Assembly (NCBI GenBank): GCA_025558095.1
Contig: JAIVFI010000001.1
Location: 882,501-946,500, forward strand
Direction: 5' to 3'
DNA length: 64,000 nucleotides
Source of the DNA: Hyaloraphidium curvatum
Taxonomy: Eukaryota; Monoblepharomycota; Hyaloraphidiomycetes; Hyaloraphidiales; Hyaloraphidiaceae
The notes beneath the pieces were generated by a model. That model did not search any database and was not told the origin of the DNA. It was given only the letters and a program-made list of their open reading frames with translations. A program made the translations under genes and the position numbers. Shown piece after piece: positions 42,532-53,323 of the stretch (position 1 is its first letter; every line of letters begins with the position of its first letter).

Positions 42532-45500
42532 ATGGACGCGGAGAGCGCGGAGGCCGCGGACGTTGGAGTGGAACACATGGAGCATAGTCCCGATGTGGCC
42601 GACGAGGCGGGCTCGGCGGTCAACGGCGAGCTGGATGCCGGCACGCCGGCGGACGGCGACGGCGACGCCTCCATGAAGCGGAGGCCGGCGGACGACGACG
42701 ATGCGCTGGACGCACAGTCACAGTGAGCGTCATTTGGCCACGACCGCGGGTGGTGGTTGATCTCTGGCGGCAGGGCGAAGAAGCTGCGGACCGACGATGG
42801 ACCTGCACAACCCGTCGCGGAGGCTGCTGCGCCAGCGCAGGCCTTTGTCGCGGAACATGCCGTGGCCAACGGGATTCCGCCACAGGTTAGCACTCTTGAC
42901 GCGGACGTTTGGCACGCGCCGGGCTTAAAATCCGGAATACGCTCCTTCCAGACGGCAGCGGCTCCGGAACCGGTGGCAGCCCCCGCACCAGTCAGCCATG
43001 CTCCCGCTCCGGCACACGTCCCCGCACCCGTCGCAGCGCCGGCTCCGGCGCCGACAGTGGCCACCCCGGCTCCCTACACCGGACCTCCCGGTCCGATGCT
43101 CCCTCCCGCACCCATCAAGCGCTCCTACCCGACTCCGATCGACACCAGCTTCGGTGGAAACTCCCGCAACGCCTCGAATCTTTCGAAGGACCAGTATCGC
43201 TACCTCCTCAGCGTAGTCAAGGAGCTGCGAAAGCTGCCTGCGGCCGGCCCCTTCAACAAGCCGGTGGATCACGTTGCGCTCAAGATTCCGGACTATTACC
43301 GGGTCATTACCGAGCCCATGGACCTTGGCACGGTGCAGGAACGGCTGGAAAAGAAGATGTACATGGACGTGCAGGAGTTTGAGCACGACGTCCAGCTCGT
43401 GTTCAACAACTGCTACAAGTACAACGGGCCGAGCCACGCGGTTTCCGGGTGGGCACGTGCGGTGCAGGACGAATTCCAGCTGCGGATGAAGAACTTCCCC
43501 GCGCAAGGCGACGAAACGCCGGGGAGCCCCAAGGTTCGTTGGCATGCTGGCCGGGAGCGAGCGGACGCAGCTTATCGTTTTGGCGCGCAGTTCCACGGCC
43601 GCAAGAATTCGTTCACTTCCGATTCGATCCGTCCAAGCGGGGGCGGCACGAAGACCAAGGGCCCGCGGGATCCTCGTCGGTACGAGGCCGAGATGAACTT
43701 TGCCCGGAAGATCATCGCCGAGATGAAGCGCCCGAAGTACAAGGACGACAACCAGTGGTTCCTGTACCCCGTCCCGGATTCGGTGCCAGGCTACAGGGAG
43801 GTCGTCAAGTTCCCCATGGACATGTCGACCATGGAAAAGAGGATCTCCAACAAGACCTACTCGTCGATCGACGAATTCCACGATGACATGAGGCTGATGT
43901 TTTCGAACTGCTACAGGTACGTATGGGCGATCCTGCAGCGCGCGGCCATCCGTTTGACTGCCATGGCCGCAGCTTCAATCTTGCGGGAGATGCCGTGTAC
44001 ATGGCCGGGAAGCGTCTCGAAGCGGTGTTCGACGCCGAATGGCGGCGCAAGCCCGATTTTTCGCAGCCGCGGCCGGTTTCGAAAAAGTCCGGTGGGAACA
44101 AGGGGGCAAAGAGCGGCTCTCCATCGCTGTCGTCGGACGACGATTCGTCCGATTCGGATTCCGATGCTTCGGAAGGGTCCAACTCGTCGGACGACGGTGG
44201 GACGGACGCCGGTTGGCCAGCGTGACCTGGGCTGACTCGTTCCCGCCGCCAGAGAAACAAATCAAGCTCTTGCAGAACCAGCTCCAGCTGGTGACGGCGC
44301 AGCTTACCGCGCTGGTGAACAAAAAGAGCATGAAGGACGGCAAGAAGCACCGGAAGGAGAAGTCGAAGGACAAGGAGCGGAGAAAGCGGGAGAAGCGCGA
44401 ACGCGAACGCGAGCGCGAGCGAGAGCGGGAACGCGAGCGCGAGCGGGAGCGGGAGCGGGAACGCGCCGCGGAGCGCGAACGGATGGAGTGGGAGAGGGCC
44501 TCCATCCCGGCCAAGACCAAGGCGTCGAAGATCGAGAAGAAGAGCAAGAAGGCGTCGAGCGGGGCGCCCAAACGGCCTTCGGATCCTTCCAAGAAGAAGT
44601 CCTCGGTCGCGCAGCGTGAGATCACGCTGGAGGACAAGCAGTTCCTCACGGAACAGATCAACAGCCTCAACCCGGAGTACCTGACCGAGGTTGTTCAGAT
44701 CATCCAGCAGAACATGCCCCACCTCGCCGTGAGTTTCATGCCGCCACGAGCAGACGTGCCATTGCTGATGCGTCGCCGCGTCGCTACAGAACACGGATTC
44801 TGGAGAGATCGAGCTGGACATCGAGACTCTGGATCAGAACACCTTGCGCAAGCTGTACCAGTTTGTCCTGGACAAGAGCAGGACGGCAGCACCAGGTGCG
44901 TTCCCCTGCAATATGGCCGATTGTGTCCGTGCCTAACTCTGGTTACCAGGTGGACGACCGCGGAACCTCGGCGGCTCCGACTCGGACTCCGATTCAGGTA
45001 GTGACGCTTAATGAAATACGGTCGTTTCGTCCGCCTCCGGTACCTCTGCAAGGATGGCGGCGAAGGCGGCCGAGAAAGCTGCTGGTGCGACATAGATGTA
45101 TCCCGCATAGCCCGCCGTCCTTGCAGCAGGGAGTGGGGCGGGCGAAATGTACCCATTGATTGCTTTGATTGGAATACACGTTCTGATGCCGCATTCCCCT
45201 TCGCAGACACGAGCTCCTCGGACAGCAGCACTTCGGAAGGCGACCGTTCGGTAAAGCCGAAGGAAGCGGACGCCGGTCGTCCGGTCGAATCCGAATCGGC
45301 GGCGAAGGAACCGGCGCCAAAAGCAGCGTCGGAAAGCGCTGGCAAGGACCCTAAGCAGCCGAAGGCTGATCTTCCAGCCCCGCGTGCGGATGCAGGCGCA
45401 GGATCGTCGTCCGGTCAACCCGACCCGGGCACAGCTTCGAAGCAGAAGCCCCCGTCAACGACGGCGGCTGCCAAGGGCGAGGATGCTCGTCCAGCCAAGA

Positions 45501-46083
45501 GCCAGAGCTTCCGAAAGAAGGTGATTCGCATGGTCTGCTCGCTCTTTTGCACCGCTGAACCCTGGTCTGCTTTCATAGGAACCAGGGCAGTCTGCCTCGA
45601 AGGATGATCTCGGACTGCTGAACGACATTTGGGACGACTACGAGGCGCAGGTATGCATCTCGTTGCTGTTCTACTTGTCCCGCGGCTCATGCTTCGCCTT
45701 CGATGCAGAAGAAGAAACGGGCTGAAGCCGAACAGCGAAAGCTCCAGCCGGTAGCCGCCCCGCCGCAGGCGGCGAACGTCGAGGATTCGAAGCGCCCAGC
45801 GGGCAAGCAATCGCCGCCGAGCGCCCGCGGATTGACCCCCGAGCCGCAACGGGAGCCGGAACGGGAACCGGTGCCCCGTGAATTGACTGCGGAGGAGATC
45901 GAGGCGATGAAGCTTGCCGCCCGGCGCAAGCGCGAGGATGAGACGCGCGACTACATCGACTTGCGGCGGAAAAACTGTGTCATGGCGGCGTTTGAGGAGA
46001 CCCTGAGTCGCGACATGAAAGACGGCACGCTCATGGAGATGCGAAATCGCTTTGGTTTGGAATGGCATCCGTCGTTCTCCTGA
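42532..46083 (+). CDS. BET-family double bromodomain protein (BDF1/BRD2-4-like)
   Basis: BET proteins bind acetylated histones and promote RNA polymerase II transcription. Exon 1 (ATG 42532) is acidic and joins via a 51-nt intron (42723-42773) to KKLRTDDG. Bromodomain 1: YLLSVVKELRKLPAAGPFNK, DYYRVITEPMDLGTVQERLE, NCYKYNGPSH with the acetyl-lysine-binding Asn. Bromodomain 2: FARKIIAEMKRPKYKDDNQW, GYREVVKFPMDMSTMEKRI, LMFSNCYRY. Then an acidic Ser-rich patch (LSSDDDSSDSDSDASEGS). An almost pure Arg-Glu tract (44396-44480) precedes the ET domain (LEDKQFLTEQINSLNPEYL, then spliced to ELDIETLDQNTLRKLYQFVL). The tail has Ser-rich and basic-acidic helical exons ending RFGLEWHPSFS. Two bromodomains plus ET is the opisthokont-style layout. 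The stop is 5 nt from the convergent neighbour. Confidence 0.92.
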
Positions 46084-46088
46084 ATGTA

Positions 46089-47403
46089 TCATGTTGACGT
46101 TGGCTGCTCGCCGCGAATGCACAGTCTTTGTAGCCGGCGCCTTTCCTGGAGCAATGCCAAGCTCTCTGGATCCGACGTGTCCAGATCCCGCCATCGATGG
46201 AGGTTCATTCCTTTCAGAGCACTTTCCAGATTCGTCGCCATCATCTTTTCGTGCAGGATCTGGTCGGTGATACGGCTCAGAAACTGCTCAAGGCGCTCCT
46301 CAGCCTCCAGTGTCGTGCGAGCTTCCACATCTGCTTCCATGCGGAGGTTCAGGCGCTTGAGAGCATCGCTGTTTGTGCGCTCCGTGTCGGCTGCTTGCAG
46401 CTGCAGTGCTGCGACATCCTGCAAGGCGAGCGCGTTCGAAGCTTCGTTAGTTTTGATTTGGTGTAGAACGGATCGGAGCTCGTCCTCTCTGACCCCGAGC
46501 TTGGACTCCTGGAACTGAAGAGCAGTCTGGTGGGCGTGGAGCTCCGCATCCAGCTCTGCAATTTTCTCCTTTGCAGCCTGGTGGCGCATGTTGCATTCGG
46601 CCACGGCACCCAAGAGGCTGGCAAGTTCCGATCGCGCTCCATCGCACTGCAGAGAGACGAATCTTGCTGAGTCGGAGAGCTTCGCGGCGGCAGACTGAAG
46701 GCTGCGGAGCTCATGCTTCTTGCCCTCGATGAAGGATTTGACCGAATCGTTCTCTCGGCTGTCGGCTTCAACCGTGTCCCGAACGGATGTTGTCGCATCC
46801 CGTGCGTCTCCCAGGACTCGTTCCCTCAACGAGGTTTCGTTCCTCACAGCGGTAACGAGACTCTTGGGAGGTACCGTAAGCTCGCCCCCCGGCCGATTTT
46901 CCGAACAGGGTGACGGCAATCACCTCTTGGTGCGAATGCTGCTTTTGGCAATCGGCGATCTCGTTCAGCAGCCGATGCTCCTCTTCTTCCATTTCGCGAA
47001 TTGCTTTCTCGTTTGCGGAGAACCTCGACTGCAGCCGGAGGAGGGCCGAGTCCAGCTTTCGCGATCTGCGCTCCTCTCCTTCGATCCGGCGCCCAAGGTC
47101 GGCGATTTCGTCCTCCAACCCTTCAATCTCCCCCAGCAAGAGACGCATTTCGTTGCTTTGGATTGGAAGCTCGGGACCTGTGCGATGGTCCGCGCGGTTG
47201 AGCCGCTCCAAGACGGCATTCTCGGTCCGCACGCTCTCGGCTATACTGCGGCGAACTTCTGCGCAATGCCGCCGCTTCCCAAAGATCAATCCCTCCAGGT
47301 CCACGAGTTTGTCGCGAGCACGTCGCCGTTTTAGCTCGAGCTCCGCCACTTGCTCGTGCAGCCTTTCGTTATCCGTCGGGATCCCAGGGCGCTCCAACGC
47401 CAT
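46089..47403 (-). CDS. Long coiled-coil protein, unknown
   Basis: Start ATG 47403 (MALERPGIPTDNERL). Almost the whole protein is predicted coiled coil by eye: ELKRRRARDKLVDLEGLIFG, EIEGLEDEIADLGRRIEGEE, LRLQSRFSANEKAIREMEEE. A short intron near 46870-46920 separates it from a second coiled frame (LRERVLGDARDATTSVRDTV, AKEKIAELDAELHAHQTALQ, LEAEERLEQFLSRITDQILH). About 420 residues, no globular domain, no membrane segment. Such proteins occur at centrosomes, flagellar bases and kinetochores, but nothing here identifies which. The stop (46089-46091) lies 5 nt from the BET stop. Confidence 0.7.
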
Positions 47404-47655
47404 TGCGCTTTCAGTGCCCGGCGACCCCGTCACGGCTGCCAGTTCGTCGTTGTTCTTTCTTTATTGTTTTGCGAGACGGGCTGGCGCCGAAGCGACTGGA
47501 ATTGACACCAGCTTCGTGAAAGCTGCCTGAGTGCGCAGCCGCGGTCAACTCAACGTGAACGTGAACACAACAACCGTTCACCCACCCCTCTGCTCGCTCT
47601 CCATCTTCGTTTCAGAGTCCGGAAGTGACCTTCTGTTGAGGAATATCACACAGTA

Positions 47656-48585
47656 ATGGCGGAGGTGGGTTTTCCGAGCGGGATCTGAGGCGAGAGAGCT
47701 CATGAAATCGCCGCGACACTCCAACGTGGACGTCGGTTCCCGGGACCTCCTGCGGCCATCGTGCCTTCCAGCATCTCGCTTCGATTTACGGCACCGAAAA
47801 GGACAAGGTCAACTGCAGGTGGGCCCTCTTCCGCGCTCGGGAACGGTTCGGGGCGCTCATTCACGCTCCGGCCCAGCTTCTACTTCAAAATCGGGGCATG
47901 CCGGCACGGCGACCGGTGCTCGCGGAAGCATGTCCGGCCCAACTTTTCGCAGACGGTCCTGTTGGCGAACCTGTTCCAGAACCCGGCGCACGACCCGTCT
48001 TGCACCATGTCGGAGGACGAGATCCAGGAGATGTTCGACAACTTCTTCGAGGACATCTTCATCGAGCTCGCCAAGTACGGCGAGATTGAGGAGATGAACG
48101 TGTGCGACAATGTCGGGGACCATCTCGGTGGGCGTCGTGCCTTCCGGCCGCCGTTGGTCTCTTTGCTTACCTTGTCGTCCAGTGGGCAACATCTACATCC
48201 GGTACAAGTTCGAGGAGGATGCGCAAAAGGCGGTCGATGCCCTTAACATGCGATTCTATGCCGGGCGGCCAATCTACGCCGAATTGTCGCCGGTCACGGA
48301 CTTCCGGGAAGGTTGGTTCTGCGCGCCGAGGTTGCGTCGATCTGAGAACTAACCGCCCTCCTTCCAGCATGCTGCCGACAGTACGAGAACGGAGAGTGCA
48401 CGCGTGGCGGGTTCTGCAACTTCATGCACCTCAAACCGGTCACGAAATCCGTGGTCCGGAACCTCTTTGCTTCCCAGCGGGCGTCGCTCAAGATGAAGTC
48501 GGGCGGCCAGTCCCCGCGGTCGCGCAGTCGGTCTCGGGATCGCGGGGACCGGGACCGGGAGAGGGAGCGGGAGTGGCGCGGGTGA
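47656..48585 (+). CDS. U2AF1: U2 snRNP auxiliary factor small subunit (U2AF35)
   Basis: U2AF1 recognises the AG at 3' splice sites. Exon 1 is only ATGGCGGAG (47656-47664, phase 0), joined to HLASIYGTEKDKVNC. After an intron follows FYFKIGACRHGDRCSRKH (zinc finger 1, CCCH), then SQTVLLANLFQNP, FIELAKYGEIEEMNVCDNVG (start of the UHM/RRM), VGNIYIRYKFEEDAQKAVDA, RPIYAELSPVTDFRE, and zinc finger 2 CCRQYENGECTRGGFCNFMH. The tail is Ser/Arg-rich (SPRSRSRSRDRGDRDRERER). All introns are GT-AG, and apart from intron 1 (about 107 nt) they are 50-75 nt. KHVRPNFSQT and IYIRYKFEEDAQKAVDALN resemble fungal more than plant or animal sequences. Confidence 0.95.
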
Positions 48586-48621
48586 TTGATGTCGATACCA
48601 ATTGATCCATCTCTGTCTCCC

Positions 48622-49325
48622 CTAGTATTTCCGCGTGTGTGCCCTGCGCCGCGTCAGCGTGTCCGCCACCTCCCAGATTTCCTTTTGGCGTGCCATCTTC
48701 TTTGGTTTTGCGGCCATCCCGGGCCGAAGAGGCGGCATCAGGCCCACCGGGAATCGTCCCCGCTCCAGGAGCAGCTCGTCATGCCGGACCCAGTCCGGCC
48801 ACTGCAGCTCGCTCTCCTGCAGCACATTCTCCTTGTCCGCCAGCCTTTCCCACAGGAGCGTGAATGGCTCGGAAGCCGACCGGTCCTCCTCGGCCGCCTC
48901 CTGGGCCGCGAGAAACACGTCCGAGTGCTCGTGCAGCAGCTCGCACAGGCGCTGCGAGAGCATCCTTGCCCTCGACTGCAGCACGTCCGTGTCCCCCGGC
49001 GGGCGATGGACGGGCAGCCTGACCTTTGCGCCGTGCCTCAGGTTGACGAGGCCGTGAGCCAGCTGGTGGTGGAACCGCTGCGGGGCCGTCAGCAGCATCG
49101 CGGCGCTGAGCCGCACGGGCCACCTGCCTCGACGTCCCACTTGTCCTCGCGGTCCCGCGGCCGCGGCAGGTTGGCTGCGACGAGGAACGGCACCCACTTG
49201 TCGTGGCGCAGCGGCGTGAGCGGGTTGCCGGTCTGCGCCATGTGCATCGCGCGCAGCACGAAGCTGCGGCTGACGATGCACTGGTCGAAGTGCACGTGGC
49301 GGAAGAGGTACACCGGCGAGGCCAT
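48622..49325 (-). CDS. MHR1/mL67-like mitochondrial protein (tentative)
   Basis: Start ATG 49325: MASPVYLFRHVHFDQCIVSR, then LTPLRHDKWVPFLVAANLP. An intron of about 66 nt (GTCGAG...CAG, phase 0, after DKWD) joins RFHHQLAHGLVNLRHGAKVR. The C-terminal part has ELQWPDWVRHDELLLERGRF and a basic end (KPKKMARQKEIWEVADTLTR). The pattern VY-x-FR-(N/H)-(L/V)-x-x-x-Q-x-x-x-S, followed by a short basic linker and D-x-W, is what I remember of the Mhr1 family. Members are a large-subunit mitochondrial ribosomal protein (mL67) also linked to mtDNA recombination. No catalytic residues can be checked, so this is a family-level guess. The stop is 36 nt from the U2AF1 stop (convergent). Confidence 0.42.
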
Positions 49326-49432
49326 CGTGCGGGGGGCGGGGGCGGATGATGAGGGAACCCGCGACGATCAACGATCAACAGTCGCACGAGCGACCGGCCT
49401 GGCCGGGTAGACCACACCCGCGGGCCGCCGCA

Positions 49433-52400
49433 ATGGACATCAGGAACTTCTTCTCCAAAGCGTCGGGCTCGTCGGCAAAGTCCAAGCGCGCCGACGCCGA
49501 CACCGCGGACCTCGATGCCGAAATCAGGGTACGCCGGTCCCCTCCGGCTGCCGCCTCGCCGGACGCGTTCTGACGCGGCCCCGCGTCGCACGCGCGCGCA
49601 ACTCGCAGAAATCGGCCAAGAAGGGGGACGTCGTGGTCCTGACCGGTGCGTGGGAGCGCCGGAGGTGACTGGGCGCGCATCTTACCTCCGTGCCAGACTC
49701 GGACAAGGAGGACGGGTAAGCGGCTGCGGAGCTACGGCGCGCGTTCCGTGCCTGCAAGCATCTTGCCGCAGGGACGCGCGGTCTCCGCCGGCCAAGGCGT
49801 CGAAGAAGCCCAAGAAGGCCGACAGCCCCAGGAAGGAACCCGAGCCGGTCGCCGCGTCGGACTTTTTCGGGGGCAAGAAGGTCCGCCAGATGCCGGCTCC
49901 GCCGCGGAAGGAACGGGACCCCGCATCGGCGCCGCCCGCTGCGGCCAAGGACGCGAAGAAGCGCAAGTCCAAGTCCCCGCAGAAGCCCGCCGAGGCGGTA
50001 GATCTGGACGACTTTGACGACGACTTCGACATCCCCGACGATCTCCTCGATGCGAACAAGTACACCCAGTCGCAGAGCGATTCCCAGGGCGGCGGGTCGC
50101 AGACGGCCCCGGCGCCGAGCAAGCCGCGGTCGGCGACCCCTGCCAAAACACCCAGCCCCGCCAAGGCGGCCGTGGCGAAGCCGTCGCCGGCCGCAACTCC
50201 GGTCAAGGAGACGCCCAAGCCTCCCAAAGCCGCCTCTCCGGCCAAGCGCCCCATAGAGGCGGCCCAGAGCGGAGTCATCGATCTCGACGAACTGGAAGAT
50301 GAGGCGCCGCCGGCAAAGAGGGCCAAGGTGGAGGCTGGACCCCCTGAGGACGGAGGCGGCTCGAAGGGGTCGCAACCTGTGGCCACCGCATCGCCTCAGA
50401 GCGAGTCACCGGGCTCCGCATCGGCGACACCTCAGACGTGGGTTTCTGCGCCTGTGCGGTCGCGTTGGCCCAACGCCAGGTCTCGTTTGTAGATTCTCCC
50501 TTTCCGCCGTTCGGGAACGCCACAAGAAGGGGAGGGACGTTCGGGGCGCCGAAGGGTGCCTCACGGACCTCACGTTCGTCTTCACGGGAGAGTTCGTCAA
50601 CTTCAGCCGGCAGGAGGCGGAGGACATTGTGAAGCGTCACAACGGGTTCGGACTGCTGCTTTCCTGCTTTCGAAGCGTCCTCATTGTGCCTGTTTTCGCA
50701 GGAAGGTGACCAACAACGTCAGCTCCCGGACCAGCTACCTTGTCGTCGGCCTCGAAGGGGGTGTCAAGAAGGTGCTGAAAGCGGACGAGATCCACACCAA
50801 CAAGATGTCGGAGGACGAGTTCATTCGCTTCATCGAAACCGCGCCGCCAAAGAAGGCGAAGCCCCCGACCCCGTCAAAGGGCAAGGGCAAGAAGGCCGCG
50901 CCGGTGCCCGCGGCAAAGAAGAACGACGGCTCCGGGATGCTTTGGACGGACAAGTACGCCCCCAAGTCGTTGGACGATCTCATCGGCAACCCGGGGATCA
51001 AGGAGAAGCTCCAGAAGTGGCTCCGCACGTGGTCGCCGTCGGGAGAGTTCCGGGCCGTCCTGCTGTCGGGTCCGCCGGGCATCGGCAAGACCACCATGGC
51101 GCATTTAGTGGCCAAGACGGAGGGGTTCAACGTGGTCGAGTTCAACGCCAGCGACGCCCGGAGCAAGAAGATTCTGCAGGTGGGTTGCAAATCTTTCGTT
51201 CGCGACAGCTTCGGTTCACACGACCGTGTTTGCTTGCAGACGGTCGTGAGCGGCTTGACGGCGAACCATTCCATGGCCGAGTACCTCGTGGGAAAGAGTG
51301 CGGAGCACGCGGTAGGTCCGTGGCCGCTCGTTCCGCGCCACATCTGATCCACGTGTCATGGCAGCGAGCCAGTGCAGTCACCATTCCTCACAAGACGGTC
51401 GTCATCATGGACGAGGTCGACGGAATGAGCGGCGGCGATCGCGGAGGAAATGGCGAGCTCATCATGATGATCAAGAAGACGCAGGTGCGTGTGTGCGCTG
51501 CAAACGATGGGCTAGTCGTTTGAGCAGCTTTGCAGGTTCCGATTATCTGCATCTGCAATGATCGCCAATCGACCAAGGTGCGCACCCTCAGCAAGTACTG
51601 CATGGACCTCAAGTTCCGCCGGTAAGTGCAGCGCGGTGCGCGTCGTGAAGATACCAGTCGATTAACTGCACCTCCAGGCCGGATGCGGGGCAAGTCATGA
51701 AGCGCCTGCTGCCAATCGCGATGGCGTGCGTCCACTGCCTCCGAAGTCCGGTATTGCCGCCTGATGCCCGAATCCTCCAGAGAGGGACTGGACATCCAGG
51801 GCAACACAATCGAGGAGATTGCCAAAATGAGCCAATCGGACATTCGGCAGGTTCTCAACATGCTCTCCATGTATCGCCTCTCCAAGAGCAAGATGACCTA
51901 CGATCAAGGCAAGGAGCTGTACGTCGTCCAAGTGCAGGGTGCTTTGCCGTTTGTCGCTCACGCAGTCAAACAGGGCCCGGGCAGCCGACAAGCAGCCGAC
52001 ATGGACAATTTGGGACCTGGTGCCCAAGCTGTTTCGGGCGCAAGAGTACGAGCACGCCACCCTGTCCGACAAGATGGAGCTCTACTTCTACGATTACAGC
52101 TTCCTGCCTCTCATGGTCCAGGTCTGTGGGTATAGAAGATTGTGCTTCACCGGTCTTAATCGCCATTTGGCCGCAGGAAAACTACCTGCGTTGCACCCAG
52201 CCTGCCTTGGCTCGTCCTCGACCGGGCCAGCAGGTAACGAACCGGCAAATGGAGGTCAGGTTGATGGAACTTCTAAGCCAGGCCGCGGATTCGATCTCGG
52301 ATGGTGATCTTGTGGACAACGTGATGAGATCGTGCGTTTCTGCCGGTTTGCCCGGATTCACCTTTGACCGTGGTTTCCAGGACCAACAACTGGACGGTCA

Positions 52401-53272
52401 TGCCCCTCCACGCGATCTCGTCTTGCGTGCGGCCTGCTTACTTCATGCACGGAATGATCGGACAGCCGGCATTCCCTTCGTGGGTTCCGCCGCCCCCAGT
52501 CCGCCGAATCGGATCGTTAAACCCCGCGCAGGACCCTGGGGAACATGTCGAAAACGAACAAGAACAAACGGCTCTTAAAGGATCTGCAGCTTCACATGCG
52601 CTTGCACATCTCCGGTGACAAGGACGATGTTCGCCAGTCGTACCTGCCTTCTTTGCTCCCACGGATCACTGTCCCGCTCATTGAACGAGGAAATGTAGGT
52701 TTCGGCGTCTGCTTCCGTTCCTCGCAAGTTGGTGCTCGGTGCTAACTCGATACGCAAAGGATGGGATCGGAGAGGTGATCGACACCATGGATGTGTACTG
52801 GCTGACGAAAGACGACTGGCAATCGGTTCATGATCTGAACCTCGGCGCGGATCAGGTTGCGAAGATTCCCGCCACGGTCAAGTCGGCTTTCACGCGCGAG
52901 TGAGCGTCGGTTTGGGCGGAGCACCTCGTTCGGCGCTTACGTTCTTTTGTCAGGTACAACAAAGCTTCTCATCCGATGCCGTTCATTACCGTTAGCGCGA
53001 CGAAGGTCTCAAACGCCGGGCCGAAGCCCGATCTCGAAGACGTCATTGACCTGGAGGAGGATCTGGCCGAGGAGGAGGGCGAGGACTCGCCGTCGTCCCC
53101 CGCGAGTGGCAGCGACGTGGACGACGCGGAGGCGGACCTGAAGAACGACAAGCTCATCATCGCCAAGAAGGGCGGCAAAGGCGGCGTCAAGCCCGCTGCG
53201 AAAGGCTCGGCGCGAGGGAAGGGGAGCGCTGCCGGCAGTTCGCGGGGCCGGGGTGGGAAGGCAAAGAAGTAG
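49433..53272 (+). CDS. RFC1: Replication factor C large subunit RFC1, about a dozen exons
   Basis: RFC1 is the large clamp-loader subunit that opens PCNA. The N-terminus MDIRNFFSKASGSSAKSKR is the conserved RFC1 opening. A long basic/acidic linker (PKKADSPRKEPEP, DDFDDDFDIPDDLLDANKY) leads to the BRCT domain (CLTDLTFVFTGEFVNFSRQE). The AAA+ core follows: LWTDKYAPKSLDDLIGN, Walker A GPPGIGKTTMAHL, EFNASDARSKK, Walker B VVIMDEVDGMSGGDRGG, and PIICICNDRQSTKVRTLSKY (sensor region). Then IAKMSQSDIRQVLNML, YFYDYSFLPLMVQ, and the RFC1 C-terminal domain (LPRITVPLIERG, YWLTKDDWQSVHDLN). The tail is Lys/Gly-rich. Introns average about 55 nt. The stop is 51 nt from the convergent membrane-protein gene. 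Confidence 0.94.
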
Positions 53273-53323
53273 GCACGAAACTCTCCGACACCAATACCCA
53301 CACCTCTTGTACACTGTCAGAAT

